Below, piece after piece: positions 51,498 through 60,611 of a DNA stretch of 64,000 bases; the stretch's first letter is position 1; each line of letters starts with the position of its first letter. The stretch is from Mycoplasmatota bacterium (lineage in GTDB: Bacteria; Bacillota_I; Bacilli_A; Acholeplasmatales; Acholeplasmataceae): positions 496,001 to 560,000 of the forward strand of contig CP076021.1 of NCBI GenBank assembly GCA_018622495.1. The letters are read 5' to 3'. A program made the translations under genes and the position numbers. The notes under the pieces are model-generated. The model worked only from the letters and a program-made list of their open reading frames with translations. It was not told the origin of the DNA and did no database searches.

Positions 51498-53216
51498 TTA
51501 GGAGTACAATGAATCTTGATATGATAGTAAATGATAATTGTTCATAAGTTTGTTAAATACAAAAGACCATGATTTCTTTTTAGTGAATGTTAGAGCATTT
51601 TCTTTTAATGTTTGCTTAAGCTTATTATTTTTAAGAATAGAAGCAATCGTTAAAGTCATATCCTTAACATTATCAACCTCACATAAGTAACCATTATAAC
51701 CATGAATGATATTTTCTTTAACACCACCTGCATTGACGCCAATGACGGGAAGACCTGAAGACATTGCTTCTAATACGACGTTACCAAGTGTTTCACTTGG
51801 AGATGGGAAAATAAATAAATCACTTGATGCATATATTTCTTGAAGATCTTCATGGTTCTTGTAACCTGTAAAAATTATTGAGCTAGGACTTTTTTGTTTT
51901 AACTCAGATAGATAAGGACCATCACCTACGATGACTAATGCAACTGCTATATTTTGTTTGATTAATTGTTTATAACTCTCAATTAGTGTATCAATATGTT
52001 TTTCTTTGGAAATACGACCTACATATAATAGTATTTGCTTATTTTCTTTCGCATAATTAATTTTTAATTGATGATTATATTTTAAAGGAGAAAACAACTC
52101 TTGTTCTATACCTCTACCAAATAACGCAATATGTTTAAAACCATGAGTTTCTAACAATGTTTTTGTCGTATGAGATGGACAAAGTGTTAATTGACTTTGA
52201 TTATGAAATTTTCTAAAAAAGTGCCAAGCTATTGGTTTTAGAAAACCGAGTTTATAATAAGGTAGATATTCAACAAAATTTGTTGAAAAATTAGTTACAA
52301 ACGGTATATGACGTTTTTGAGCATATGTTTTTCCAAAACGCCCTAAAGAGAATTCCGTCATATTATGAATGATGGTAGACTGAAAATCATCAAGCATCTT
52401 ATATAATTTATGCTTTTGAAAAATAGGAAGAGCAATGACATTATCTTTATAGAAAAATAGTTTTATACCAGGTACACGATGGATTAACATATGTTTTTCT
52501 ACTTTGTGATAATCATTTTTATATTTTGGTGTAATTAAAATATAAGGAATATGATGGAAATCTAAAAATTTAATATATTGATATAAAGTATTACTTACAC
52601 CATTAATTTGAGGATAAAAAGTATCAGAAAAGATAACAACTCTTTGTTGATGTTCTAACTTTCTTTCTTCAATAACATGATTTTTTTTGTATGTATAAAT
52701 TACTAGATCGCAAATTCTTTTAATTAATTGGATGGCTTGTATAAAATCTCGTTTTGGATCTGGCTTATAATGTTTATGATTTTCAAAGTAGCTCTGTAAA
52801 TCAACATGAAGTGTTTCAAAAGACTCAATATATTTTTTTGTATACATAATCAATTTAGGGTTAATTTTTAATTGTTCTATTTTATATTCATATAATAAAT
52901 GTTCAGCGATATTTCTTTTTATATATACAGGATTTGCATGGTAAGTACATGCATAATCAGCAATAAAATGAGTAATCGTACCTAATTTAAAACCAAAGTC
53001 TTCACGATGATGTTTTTTTGAAACTAAATCATTGATTAAATCAATAACGAAATCTAACGATTCTGGAATGTTATGACCATATGTTTTAAATGATTTTATA
53101 AAATCAGGTGCAGCAGAACCTTTAATAAAATTTGTTCTAGAAATCATAACTTTATCGTCTGGAATAAATTGATCATATATTATTTTTGACATTTTATGAT
53201 GTGTTGGTGTAAGCAT
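51498..53216 (-). CDS. Zinc-dependent phospholipase C-like domain fused to a GT4 glycosyltransferase
   Basis: 572 residues in one frame. Residues 1-185 look like the zinc-dependent phospholipase C / S1-P1 helical fold. The pattern is N-terminal His (TPTHH, 4-7), GSAAPD (34-39), LGTITHFIADYACTYH (78-93) and an H-x3-Y-E pair around 106-110. Residues 192-560 are a GT4 glycosyltransferase: VVIFSDTFYPQINGVSNTLY at the start, LLYVGRISKEKHIDTLIES, and the donor-site E-x7-E block SETLGNVVLEAMSSGLPVIG. GT4 enzymes of Acholeplasma make mono- and diglucosyl diacylglycerol, so a lipid role is likely. I know no characterised fusion of this kind. Confidence 0.85.
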   Translation of the reverse strand: MLTPTHHKMSKIIYDQFIPDDKVMISRTNFIKGSAAPDFIKSFKTYGHNIPESLDFVIDLINDLVSKKHHREDFGFKLGTITHFIADYACTYHANPVYIKRNIAEHLLYEYKIEQLKINPKLIMYTKKYIESFETLHVDLQSYFENHKHYKPDPKRDFIQAIQLIKRICDLVIYTYKKNHVIEERKLEHQQRVVIFSDTFYPQINGVSNTLYQYIKFLDFHHIPYILITPKYKNDYHKVEKHMLIHRVPGIKLFFYKDNVIALPIFQKHKLYKMLDDFQSTIIHNMTEFSLGRFGKTYAQKRHIPFVTNFSTNFVEYLPYYKLGFLKPIAWHFFRKFHNQSQLTLCPSHTTKTLLETHGFKHIALFGRGIEQELFSPLKYNHQLKINYAKENKQILLYVGRISKEKHIDTLIESYKQLIKQNIAVALVIVGDGPYLSELKQKSPSSIIFTGYKNHEDLQEIYASSDLFIFPSPSETLGNVVLEAMSSGLPVIGVNAGGVKENIIHGYNGYLCEVDNVKDMTLTIASILKNNKLKQTLKENALTFTKKKSWSFVFNKLMNNYHLLSYQDSLYS

Positions 53217-53265
53217 GTAAGCACCCCTTGTTTTCTATATCTAACTATATTTTAGTGTTATATAA

Positions 53266-53293
53266 TTGACAAACCATCTTCTTTACATAAGAT
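53266..53293 (+). promoter_or_regulatory. Possible promoter of cca-yhaM
   Basis: TTGACA (53266-53271), 16-base spacer, TAAGAT (53288-53293) in the divergent gap before cca. Confidence 0.4.
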
Positions 53294-53405
53294 TTTCATA
53301 TATATACCATTTACATGCTCAATCTTTTCATTTAATTATATGAATGCTTCTATTTTTAGACTATCAATAAACATCAATAATTGGTATAATAATCATGGTG
53401 ATATA

Positions 53406-54554
53406 ATGAAAACATTAAACAACGCACAACTCGTGCTAAGAATATTAAAGAAAAATGGATATGAAGCTTATATAGTTGGTGGTGCTGTAAGAGATCAACT
53501 ACTAAAAAGAAATATAAGTGATATTGATATAACAACTAATGCTAAACCATATCAAGTTTCAAAATTATTTGATGCAAAACCTACGGGAATCAAATATGGT
53601 ACAGTGACTGTATTCTTTAGAAAAGAATCATTTGAGATAACAACTTATCGTATTGATGGTCCATATCAAGACTCTAGACATCCTGATCAAGTGACATTTG
53701 CTCAAACTGTTATAGAAGATGTTAAACGTCGAGATTTCACAATTAATGGTTTATTAATGGATGAAGAATTAAAAGTATATGATTATGTTGATGGTAAGTC
53801 TGATATACAATCTAAATTTATTAGAGCTATTGGGGATCCTTATCTTAGATTTAGTGAAGATGCCATAAGAATGTTAAGAGCAATCTATTTTCAATCCAAA
53901 TTAGGATTTCAAATAACGAAAGAAACACGTGAAGCCATATATGATTTAAGAGATAAACTACAATCAGTTGCTATGGAGCGTGTATTATTAGAACTTGTTA
54001 AAATATTAAAAGAAAAGCATTTAAAATTAGCACTAAAAACAATGATAACAACTGAAGTTCATAAAATGTTGCCTGGTTTAGAAAAAGGTATTGAATATAT
54101 CGCAACATTAGATGAAATGCCATTTGTTGATGTGTTTTTCACGATTTGTTTTACTTTAAATAAAGGTATCGTACCATCTAAATGGCCATTTTCAAATAAA
54201 CAAAAACATCGATATCTTACTGCAGCTAAATTAGCAAATAAAAAGACTGAATTTAATGGGTTAGATTTATATGAATATGGCATTGATTTATGTTTACTTG
54301 CTTCACGTGTTAACTATATGTTAAAACGCGAAAGATTAATGCAAAATGAATTGATGGAAACATATAAAAATCTACCTATTCAAAGTGAACTCGATTTAAA
54401 ACTAAAACCATATGATATGATGGAAATCACGAATAAAAAAGCTGGTGCATGGCTAAAAGAAATGCAAAATCAAATGGTATTGGCTATATTAAATAAAGAA
54501 ATTGAAAATAATCAAGAAGCTCTAAGAGAATATTTGATTAAACATGTGAAATGA
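53406..54554 (+). CDS. cca: CCA tRNA nucleotidyltransferase
   Basis: About 382 residues from ATG 53406 (GGTGATAT upstream). Class II polymerase-beta superfamily: YIVGGAVRDQLLKRNISDIDITT holds the GG-and-DxD catalytic block. RRDFTINGLLMD and the RFSEDAIRMLRAIYFQSKLGF neck region follow. Adds or repairs the 3' CCA of tRNAs. Overlaps yhaM's upstream ATG. Confidence 0.94.
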   Translation: MKTLNNAQLVLRILKKNGYEAYIVGGAVRDQLLKRNISDIDITTNAKPYQVSKLFDAKPTGIKYGTVTVFFRKESFEITTYRIDGPYQDSRHPDQVTFAQTVIEDVKRRDFTINGLLMDEELKVYDYVDGKSDIQSKFIRAIGDPYLRFSEDAIRMLRAIYFQSKLGFQITKETREAIYDLRDKLQSVAMERVLLELVKILKEKHLKLALKTMITTEVHKMLPGLEKGIEYIATLDEMPFVDVFFTICFTLNKGIVPSKWPFSNKQKHRYLTAAKLANKKTEFNGLDLYEYGIDLCLLASRVNYMLKRERLMQNELMETYKNLPIQSELDLKLKPYDMMEITNKKAGAWLKEMQNQMVLAILNKEIENNQEALREYLIKHVK

Positions 54555-54562
54555 GGCATATG

Positions 54563-55486
54563 ATGACATTAGAAGAAAACAAAACATATGAAATCATAGG
54601 AAAAGTTGAAAGTATTAACTCTGGTGCACACTTTTGTAATACAACAGTATTAACTAAAGAGAGCGAACACATAAACTTGAAATTAGAATTTGAACAATTA
54701 GATGAAATTGCGATGGGTAAAATTTATCAATTTTTAGCACAAGCAGTTGTTAAAACAGAAGATGACTTAGTCTTAAAATGTACATCTATTATGCCGGCAG
54801 AAGATGTATTAGATGCTGAAGAGTTAGCGACTTTATTAGAAACATTCTACGTCTATGCACCCGTACCATTAATGGATATTAAAAAAGGTATTGAATCATT
54901 TTTAAATAAAATTGATAATGAAATATTAAAATCTATTACAACGAAAATATATAATCGCAAGAAAAATAAATTTTACATGCATCCTGCAGCAACTAAATTT
55001 CATCATGCTTATGTCGGTGGATTAAGTTATCATACGTTTACAATGCTTAAATTAATAGATGGATTTTTAGATGTTTATACATATTTAAATAAAGATTTAT
55101 TATATGCTGCTACAATTTTACACGACATGGCAAAAATAGAAGAAATAAGTGGTGTAGATGGTGAGTATACTAAAGAAGGTTTGCTTATGGGCCATCTTGT
55201 GATGGAAACTGTTGAAATTGATGAAGTTGCAAGATCACTAAAAGTTGTTGATACAGAAGAAGTACTTATGTTAAAACATATGATACTATCTCATCACGGA
55301 CAACTTCACTATGGATCACCTAAGAAACCACAAACCGGAGAAGCTTTATTATTATGGTTTATTGATACTATAGATTCTAAGTTTACCGTTTTAGGAGAGA
55401 CTTTAGAACATACCGCTGATGGATCATTTACACAAATGGTTGCAGTGCTTGATAAGATGAGATTTTACAAACACAAAGTTAAATAA
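54563..55486 (+). CDS. yhaM: 3'-5' exoribonuclease YhaM
   Basis: About 307 residues. An OB-like N-terminal domain is followed by an HD hydrolase domain: HHAYVGGLSYHTFTML, ATILHDMAKIEE, then HMILSHHGQLHYGSPKKP, all landmarks of YhaM/CbfA. It trims RNA or DNA 3' ends. Three in-frame ATGs exist (54551, 54560, 54563); the last has the best spacing from GAAATGAGG. Confidence 0.92.
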   Translation: MTLEENKTYEIIGKVESINSGAHFCNTTVLTKESEHINLKLEFEQLDEIAMGKIYQFLAQAVVKTEDDLVLKCTSIMPAEDVLDAEELATLLETFYVYAPVPLMDIKKGIESFLNKIDNEILKSITTKIYNRKKNKFYMHPAATKFHHAYVGGLSYHTFTMLKLIDGFLDVYTYLNKDLLYAATILHDMAKIEEISGVDGEYTKEGLLMGHLVMETVEIDEVARSLKVVDTEEVLMLKHMILSHHGQLHYGSPKKPQTGEALLLWFIDTIDSKFTVLGETLEHTADGSFTQMVAVLDKMRFYKHKVK

Positions 55487-55512
55487 AGTATCTTAAAAAG
55501 ATACTTTTTTAT
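55486..55512 (+). terminator. yhaM terminator
   Basis: AAAGTATCTT-aaa-AAGATACTTTTTT directly after the stop codon. Confidence 0.8.
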
Positions 55513-55537
55513 TAAATAGAAATATAAGAGGGAACTT

Positions 55538-56245
55538 ATGGGAACATTAATAAATGTTGCAGCTATTATAGTCGCAACCATATTGGGTATGACTTTTAAA
55601 AGAGGATTATCCGAAAAAATTCAAAAAGCAATGATATTTGCGATAGGATTAGGATTATTTGTATTATCGATTGGTTGGTTTCTATCTGATTTTATAGTTA
55701 TAGAAAATGATACATTATCTACACGCTTTGATTTATTACTACTTATTTCATTAGTCGTTGGTACACTCATTGGAACATGGATAGATATTGATGATAAAAT
55801 AAATAATTTTGCTCTTAAAGTTGAAAAAAAGTATAACTTACCACCCATGGCGAAAGGCTTTGTGACAGCAACACTTATATTTAGTGTTGGTGCCATGTCA
55901 ATTACTGGAGCAATTCAAGATGGCCTTGGCCAAGGCATGACAATCTTACTTGTTAAATCAACATTAGATTTTTTTACAGGCATGATTTTAGCTTCAACGC
56001 TTGGTATCGGCGTAATGTTTTCAGCAGTAGTTGTCTTAATTTATCAAGGTGGAATCACCATTTTAGCTTCAGTATTAAATGATTATGCATCACCTGATAT
56101 AATTGCAACTATTTCAATGATTGGTAATATAATACTAATTGCAATTGCATTTAATTTTATGGAAATAAAAAAAGTTAAAATCGCAAATTTACTACCAGCT
56201 CTTATAATGCCAGTTATATATTTGTTAGTAATTCAACTATTTTAA
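55538..56245 (+). CDS. DUF554 membrane protein
   Basis: 235 residues with about seven membrane helices and small-residue-rich signatures (GTLINVAAIIVATILGM, LIFSVGAMSITGAIQDGL, YQGGITILASVL) typical of DUF554/YdfA-like proteins. Function unknown. Ribosome binding site AGAGGGAA. Confidence 0.85.
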   Translation: MGTLINVAAIIVATILGMTFKRGLSEKIQKAMIFAIGLGLFVLSIGWFLSDFIVIENDTLSTRFDLLLLISLVVGTLIGTWIDIDDKINNFALKVEKKYNLPPMAKGFVTATLIFSVGAMSITGAIQDGLGQGMTILLVKSTLDFFTGMILASTLGIGVMFSAVVVLIYQGGITILASVLNDYASPDIIATISMIGNIILIAIAFNFMEIKKVKIANLLPALIMPVIYLLVIQLF

Positions 56246-56375
56246 TAACAAAGAAAAATCATATAAAAAAAAGCTGACGTTTGGTGCATTTAGTTGATAT
56301 AGAAATCTATCAACAGGACAATTGAGCCAGATATCAGCTTTTTTATTTTGAACATAATTTTTTTCAAATTAAAGG

Positions 56376-56381
56376 TATAAT
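56376..56381 (+). promoter_or_regulatory. Transposase promoter, -10 box
   Basis: TATAAT, placing the RNA start near 56388, exactly at the first base of the structured leader. No clear -35 at 17 bases; TTGAAC is 22 bases away. Confidence 0.45.
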
Positions 56382-56387
56382 ATAAAT

Positions 56388-56482
56388 GCCAAACAAAACT
56401 AATCAAGGAATCATAAAAGCGAGTATTTTACCCTGGTTTGTTTGGCGACATTCCTTGATTGGGGGAAGTACTCGCTTTTGTG
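56388..56482 (+). ncRNA. Transposase leader with three interleaved long complementary pairs
   Basis: Pair C: GCCAAACAAA (56388-56397) with TTTGTTTGGC (56437-56446). Pair A: AATCAAGGAAT (56401-56411) with ATTCCTTGATT (56450-56460). Pair B: AAAAGCGAGTA (56415-56425) with TACTCGCTTTT (56469-56479). Pair B extends to about 22 positions (56412-56433 with 56461-56482) with wobbles and one mismatch. The order is C A B C' A' B', so no two pairs can nest. The RNA must form pseudoknots or choose between exclusive folds. It ends just before the ribosome binding site TAGGAAG. An RNA switch on transposase translation is inference. Confidence 0.55.
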
Positions 56483-56497
56483 GTCTTAGGAAGTATT

Positions 56498-57434
56498 ATG
56501 CCAAAACACAAAATATGTACAAAATGTGGAACTGTGAATAGTTTAATCAAAAATGGGAGGGATATAAACAAGAAGCAAAGGTATAAATGTAAATCCTGTC
56601 TAAAGACATTCATTTTAGATGAATCAACAACTAGTTATCTTCATCATAGTGATTATTTGTACAAACGATTTATTGGATTTATGATAGATGATGTCACGCT
56701 AGAAGTTATAGCTAGAAACTTAAATATCAATATCAAAACAGCACTATATTATAGATACCTTATTTTTGAATCTTTAAGAGCATATCAAGATGAGGTATTT
56801 TTAGATGGCACAATACTAGTGGATGAAACATTTGTCGAATTAGTGATAAAAAATACAAGCTGTATAGAGCTGACAACAAAGGAATAAGAGGCATATCCTT
56901 TAATCATCTATGTGTGATTACATTGATAAATTTAGAGGGAAAAACGATAGCAAAAGTATCTTCGAGGGAAATCCATCGCCACAAAAGTTCATAGATTTAT
57001 GTACACATCATATAAGAAAAGTCACTAAATTCATTCATGATGGATCAGTGATACAAAAGCAATTTATGCGTCAATTTAATGTACCAAATATTGATGCACG
57101 TCGTGAAGGTGATGGAGTATATGATACGCTTTTAGTAGATTCATTACACAGTAACATTAAAAGATATCTATTTAAACATGCAGGTTATCGACTAAAGAAC
57201 CTACAACACTATATGAATTTTTTTGTATATAGATATAATCATACACCAAAATCAAAAGTTAATAATCATCGGAAACTTATTCAAAGTAGAAATGATATGA
57301 TGGATGATTTATTTAATAGAATTAAAAAGATAAACAAAAAGATCACTTATAGAAAGTTCCAAAGTGATCTAGGTATTACTGATATTCTTGAATCAGTCGA
57401 TAAGAATTATTATTTCAATAAAGATATCAACTAA
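56498..57434 (+). pseudogene. IS1595-type transposase, two one-base losses
   Basis: About 312 residues when restored, from ATG 56498. N-terminal zinc ribbon (ICTKCGTVNSLIKNG, RYKCKSCLKTF), a helix-turn-helix region, then the ISXO2-like DDE domain. DGTILVDETFVG carries the first acidic residue and the His/Asn block DSLHSNIKRYLFKHAGYRLKNLQHYM is present. Bases are missing after 56837 (GTCGAATTAG for GTCGGAATTAG) and after 56964 (TTCGAGGG for TTCGGAGGG). With both restored the chain reads through FVGISDKKYKLYRADNKG and KVSSEGNPSPQKF. Confidence 0.82.
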
Positions 57435-57451
57435 ATGCACCAAACGTCAGG

Positions 57452-57487
57452 AAAAAAAGACCCGAGATAATATCTTGGGTCTTTTTA
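57452..57487 (-). terminator. Terminator of the PrsA-like gene
   Basis: AAAGACCCgAGAT-aat-ATCTtGGGTCTTT with T/A runs for both strands; part of its A-run is the IS1595 target duplication. Confidence 0.75.
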
Positions 57488-57505
57488 TATAAGATTATGT
57501 GTGAA

Positions 57506-60481
57506 CTATGCTTCTAAAATATCGAACCATGAACCGTAAAGATCATCATAATTACTATCAAATACGCCACCATTTTCAGAAAGTTGATAATTGTTAAACT
57601 GTCTTAAATTGATTTCGCGGATTGTTGTAAATCTTGATGAATCAACACCAGATCCAAATTGAACTTCTTCAACTAATTTAAAGATTAATTCTCTTTGCAT
57701 ATAAGTACCACTATAAAGAGTAGTAACTGGTGAAAGATAAGTAGTAATTGCATCTTCAACATCACTTGGAAGAGGTGCACCCTCATCAGTTTCACTTAAT
57801 ACTAAGTAATACTCTATTTGACTAGCAGTTAATTTTTCTGAGTTTTCATTATAAGCATTTAAATTCAAATCAGCATCGATATAATCTTCATCGTCATCAT
57901 CGTATTCACTATAAATAGCACTTGTTTTTTCGCCAATTTCTTCAGCAAGAATGAAATGCCATCCGAATGATGATTCAACTAATTCTAAATCAGCAAGTGA
58001 GATTCCATCTCCAGTTGCCCATTCATCATAGAAATCTAAGTAAGGATATAATGAGTCATCTTCAGGTGTTTCAGCTAAAGTATCAAAGATTGAGATTGCT
58101 CTATCATAGAATACATCATCTAATACACTTGAGTTTGTAATAATATTAGAACTATTAGTGATTTCAGTTGTGATTGCTTCAAAAGTCATATTGAATCCTA
58201 ATTGACGATATTCAGACCAGTATAATTCAGGTTGTAAGTCAATTAATTCACCAGTTAATTCATCACCATAGCTACCTTGTAAAATTCTACCAGTATCATT
58301 GAATTCTTCAGCGATTGCAGCTAAAGCAGAATCAAAGTCAGTGTATAAACCAGCACGATAATAAACTTCGTCGATAAGATCTTGTAAACCATCCATGATT
58401 TCAGTTTGTTGAACAGCAGTTAGTGTGTCCAAGTAATCTGAAGGATCATCAGGTGTACCATCAAAATCTTGATCAAAGTAAATTAATAAATGACTAACAG
58501 TAATTGATTTTTCATTATCATATTGTAATGCAGATAATTCAGCGAATTTTTCATAAATTGTATTTGTATCTTCACTGTAGTGAGATTCATAATCATTTAA
58601 AAATTGGTCTCTTAAATCTGGATAAACATATAATTGATTAATTGCTTCTTCATTAGAATCAGCACCGAATGCTACAAGTAGGAATGCTTCTCTACCCATA
58701 GATGCAGGATAACTTGAATAACTGTCAGATGAGAAAGCGTAAATAATGTCTTCGAATTGTTCTTCGTAATCATCATAATCATCATCACTAACTGTATATT
58801 CATCACTATCCATTAAAATTTTATTAACTAATAAGTCTAATGATAAGTTAACACCATAAGCCATTTCAACTTCTGCATAAAATGCATCAACTGTAATGTC
58901 TTCGCCATTAACAGTAGCAACTACGTTACCATCTTTATTATCATCACTACCATCATAACCATATGATTGATCATATAGTGTACGTAAGATGTTATCATAA
59001 ATATCGATAGATACTTCATCTTCATCATCATACAATTCTGCAACTACTGTAGAAATATAAGAATCAGATAATTTGCTATCAATTAAATCTAAACGAGCTT
59101 GTGCTTTTGCAGCATCAGCAGCTGTTGTACTAGCAAAAATTTCTTCATCAGTATCATCATCGTCATCATAATCATCTTCATCTTCAATAAGGATACCATC
59201 TTCATCAGCACTACCATCATCTAATTTAAATACTAAGTATCTAAAATCACCGAATGTTTGAATTCTTGATGAGTATGCTTTTTCAGTAGAAGCATCTTCG
59301 ATATTAGTTTCAGCAGTTAATGTACTATATAAATGAGAAACTAAGCTTGAATTGATGTCTGATAAGTCATCATAAGTATATGTTGTTTCAAATGAAGATC
59401 CAGCTGTACCAACAATGTTTCCATCAACATCAACTTCAACAGTTGCTGCTGGATTTAATACATTGTATAATTCAACAAATTTTTCTTTAACTTGTGATGT
59501 ATTTAAAGCAACATCAGGATATCCATCTCTTGTAGTACTAATTGTATAAGCTTTGTAGTAATCTTCGAAATTAGAAATACTTAATTTTGAACGATCAGCA
59601 TAATCTACGCCTAATTTACCAAGAAGTCCTAATTCATCAAGGATGTCGATGATGTAACCATAACTAACTTCATCAGTTAAGTCTACATAACCAGCTTCTC
59701 CACTAGCGATACGGATATCAGGGATTTCATACCATAAACCTTTTGAGTCAGATTTTAAACCTACTTGATATAATGCGGCGTTTGCTTCGTTTAGGTTAAT
59801 AAATCTTACGATAAGTGCATCTACGTCATATTGACCTTCAGTATTTGCTTGATAATATGATACGATGTCTTCATCGTCAACATAATATGCACTATCTTCA
59901 TCTTCAACGTCTAATGCTAGTTGTTCAGCAGCGTATAATCTTTGTGCAACTAACGATTTATATGTATTGACTACTGCAGGAATACTTTCATATCCTTCAA
60001 AAGGTGTTGCAAGATTTAATAAGTCATTTAATAAATCATCTGCATCAATTGTATTATCTAGTAAATACATTGAGTCTACGAATTGTTCTAGATACATAAC
60101 ATATATATCATTTGAATCATCATAGAGTTCTTGAAGAGATTCTTCATCGGTGTCATTAAATACAGCACTATTTATTTGATCGTAAAAATATTCTAGTGTA
60201 TCTTCATCTGCGTTTGCTAATAATGTTTCAGCTTCTGTTGCATATTCGCTAAATATAACATCATCGATCATAGATGCTAATACTGAAACTCCTTGCAAAC
60301 GGAATTGATCATATAATTCAACTTCACTAATGCTATAGTCGTCATATGTCAAATATTGTGTGTCTTCTGATAAGCTACCATATGGCACTTTACTGCTACC
60401 ATTACATGCAGCTAATGAGAGGGATCCAGCAACTACTAACGCCAATAGTGCTACTCTTCTCAATTTTTTGATTCGATTCAT
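57506..60481 (-). CDS. Large, very acidic PrsA/SurA-like lipoprotein
   Basis: About 991 residues from ATG 60481 (AAGGAG upstream). Lipoprotein signal RRVALLALVVAGSLSLAAC, lipobox Cys at about 26. Two SurA/PrsA-type chaperone modules are suggested: TYDDYSISEVELYDQF near the start and NGEDITVDAFYAEVEMAYG in the second half. After the latter come parvulin-like pieces, VSHLLIYFDQDFD and ESSFGWHFILAEEIGE. The chain is crowded with Asp and Glu, including linkers of mostly Asp near the middle, giving a very low isoelectric point. Likely a surface foldase for exported proteins. The isomerase domain is divergent and activity is doubtful. Confidence 0.75.
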   Translation of the reverse strand: MNRIKKLRRVALLALVVAGSLSLAACNGSSKVPYGSLSEDTQYLTYDDYSISEVELYDQFRLQGVSVLASMIDDVIFSEYATEAETLLANADEDTLEYFYDQINSAVFNDTDEESLQELYDDSNDIYVMYLEQFVDSMYLLDNTIDADDLLNDLLNLATPFEGYESIPAVVNTYKSLVAQRLYAAEQLALDVEDEDSAYYVDDEDIVSYYQANTEGQYDVDALIVRFINLNEANAALYQVGLKSDSKGLWYEIPDIRIASGEAGYVDLTDEVSYGYIIDILDELGLLGKLGVDYADRSKLSISNFEDYYKAYTISTTRDGYPDVALNTSQVKEKFVELYNVLNPAATVEVDVDGNIVGTAGSSFETTYTYDDLSDINSSLVSHLYSTLTAETNIEDASTEKAYSSRIQTFGDFRYLVFKLDDGSADEDGILIEDEDDYDDDDDTDEEIFASTTAADAAKAQARLDLIDSKLSDSYISTVVAELYDDEDEVSIDIYDNILRTLYDQSYGYDGSDDNKDGNVVATVNGEDITVDAFYAEVEMAYGVNLSLDLLVNKILMDSDEYTVSDDDYDDYEEQFEDIIYAFSSDSYSSYPASMGREAFLLVAFGADSNEEAINQLYVYPDLRDQFLNDYESHYSEDTNTIYEKFAELSALQYDNEKSITVSHLLIYFDQDFDGTPDDPSDYLDTLTAVQQTEIMDGLQDLIDEVYYRAGLYTDFDSALAAIAEEFNDTGRILQGSYGDELTGELIDLQPELYWSEYRQLGFNMTFEAITTEITNSSNIITNSSVLDDVFYDRAISIFDTLAETPEDDSLYPYLDFYDEWATGDGISLADLELVESSFGWHFILAEEIGEKTSAIYSEYDDDDEDYIDADLNLNAYNENSEKLTASQIEYYLVLSETDEGAPLPSDVEDAITTYLSPVTTLYSGTYMQRELIFKLVEEVQFGSGVDSSRFTTIREINLRQFNNYQLSENGGVFDSNYDDLYGSWFDILEA

Positions 60482-60520
60482 TGTGTTCACTCCTTATTTG
60501 TATTTCATACAAGCAGTTAT

Positions 60521-60549
60521 AATATAGCATTTTTTGGGGTGTATTGCAA
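60521..60549 (-). promoter_or_regulatory. Promoter of the PrsA-like gene
   Basis: Minus strand TTGCAA (60549-60544), 17-base spacer, TATATT (60526-60521). Confidence 0.55.
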
Positions 60550-60611
60550 CATCTTTCAATTTATTTGTTAATATCACATAGTTTTGTGATAAGATTAAAT
60601 AAGGTGATTGG

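Larger units (their letters stand above)
56274..57451 (+). mobile_element. IS1595-type insertion sequence
   Basis: About 1178 bp. Terminal inverted repeats of 27 bases are perfect: 56274-56300 and 57424-57450, beginning CTGACGTTTGGTGCATTTAG. An 8-bp direct repeat AAAAAAAG (56266-56273, 57452-57459) fits the 8-bp duplications of this family. Contains a promoter, a long structured leader and one transposase gene with two frame breaks. It was inserted into the A-run of the terminator of the PrsA-like gene. Confidence 0.85.

Noticed and set aside
58700-59220. Simple repeat of CATCAT units on the plus strand
   Set aside because: It is the complement of Asp/Glu codon runs in the acidic lipoprotein gene; the frame is kept throughout.
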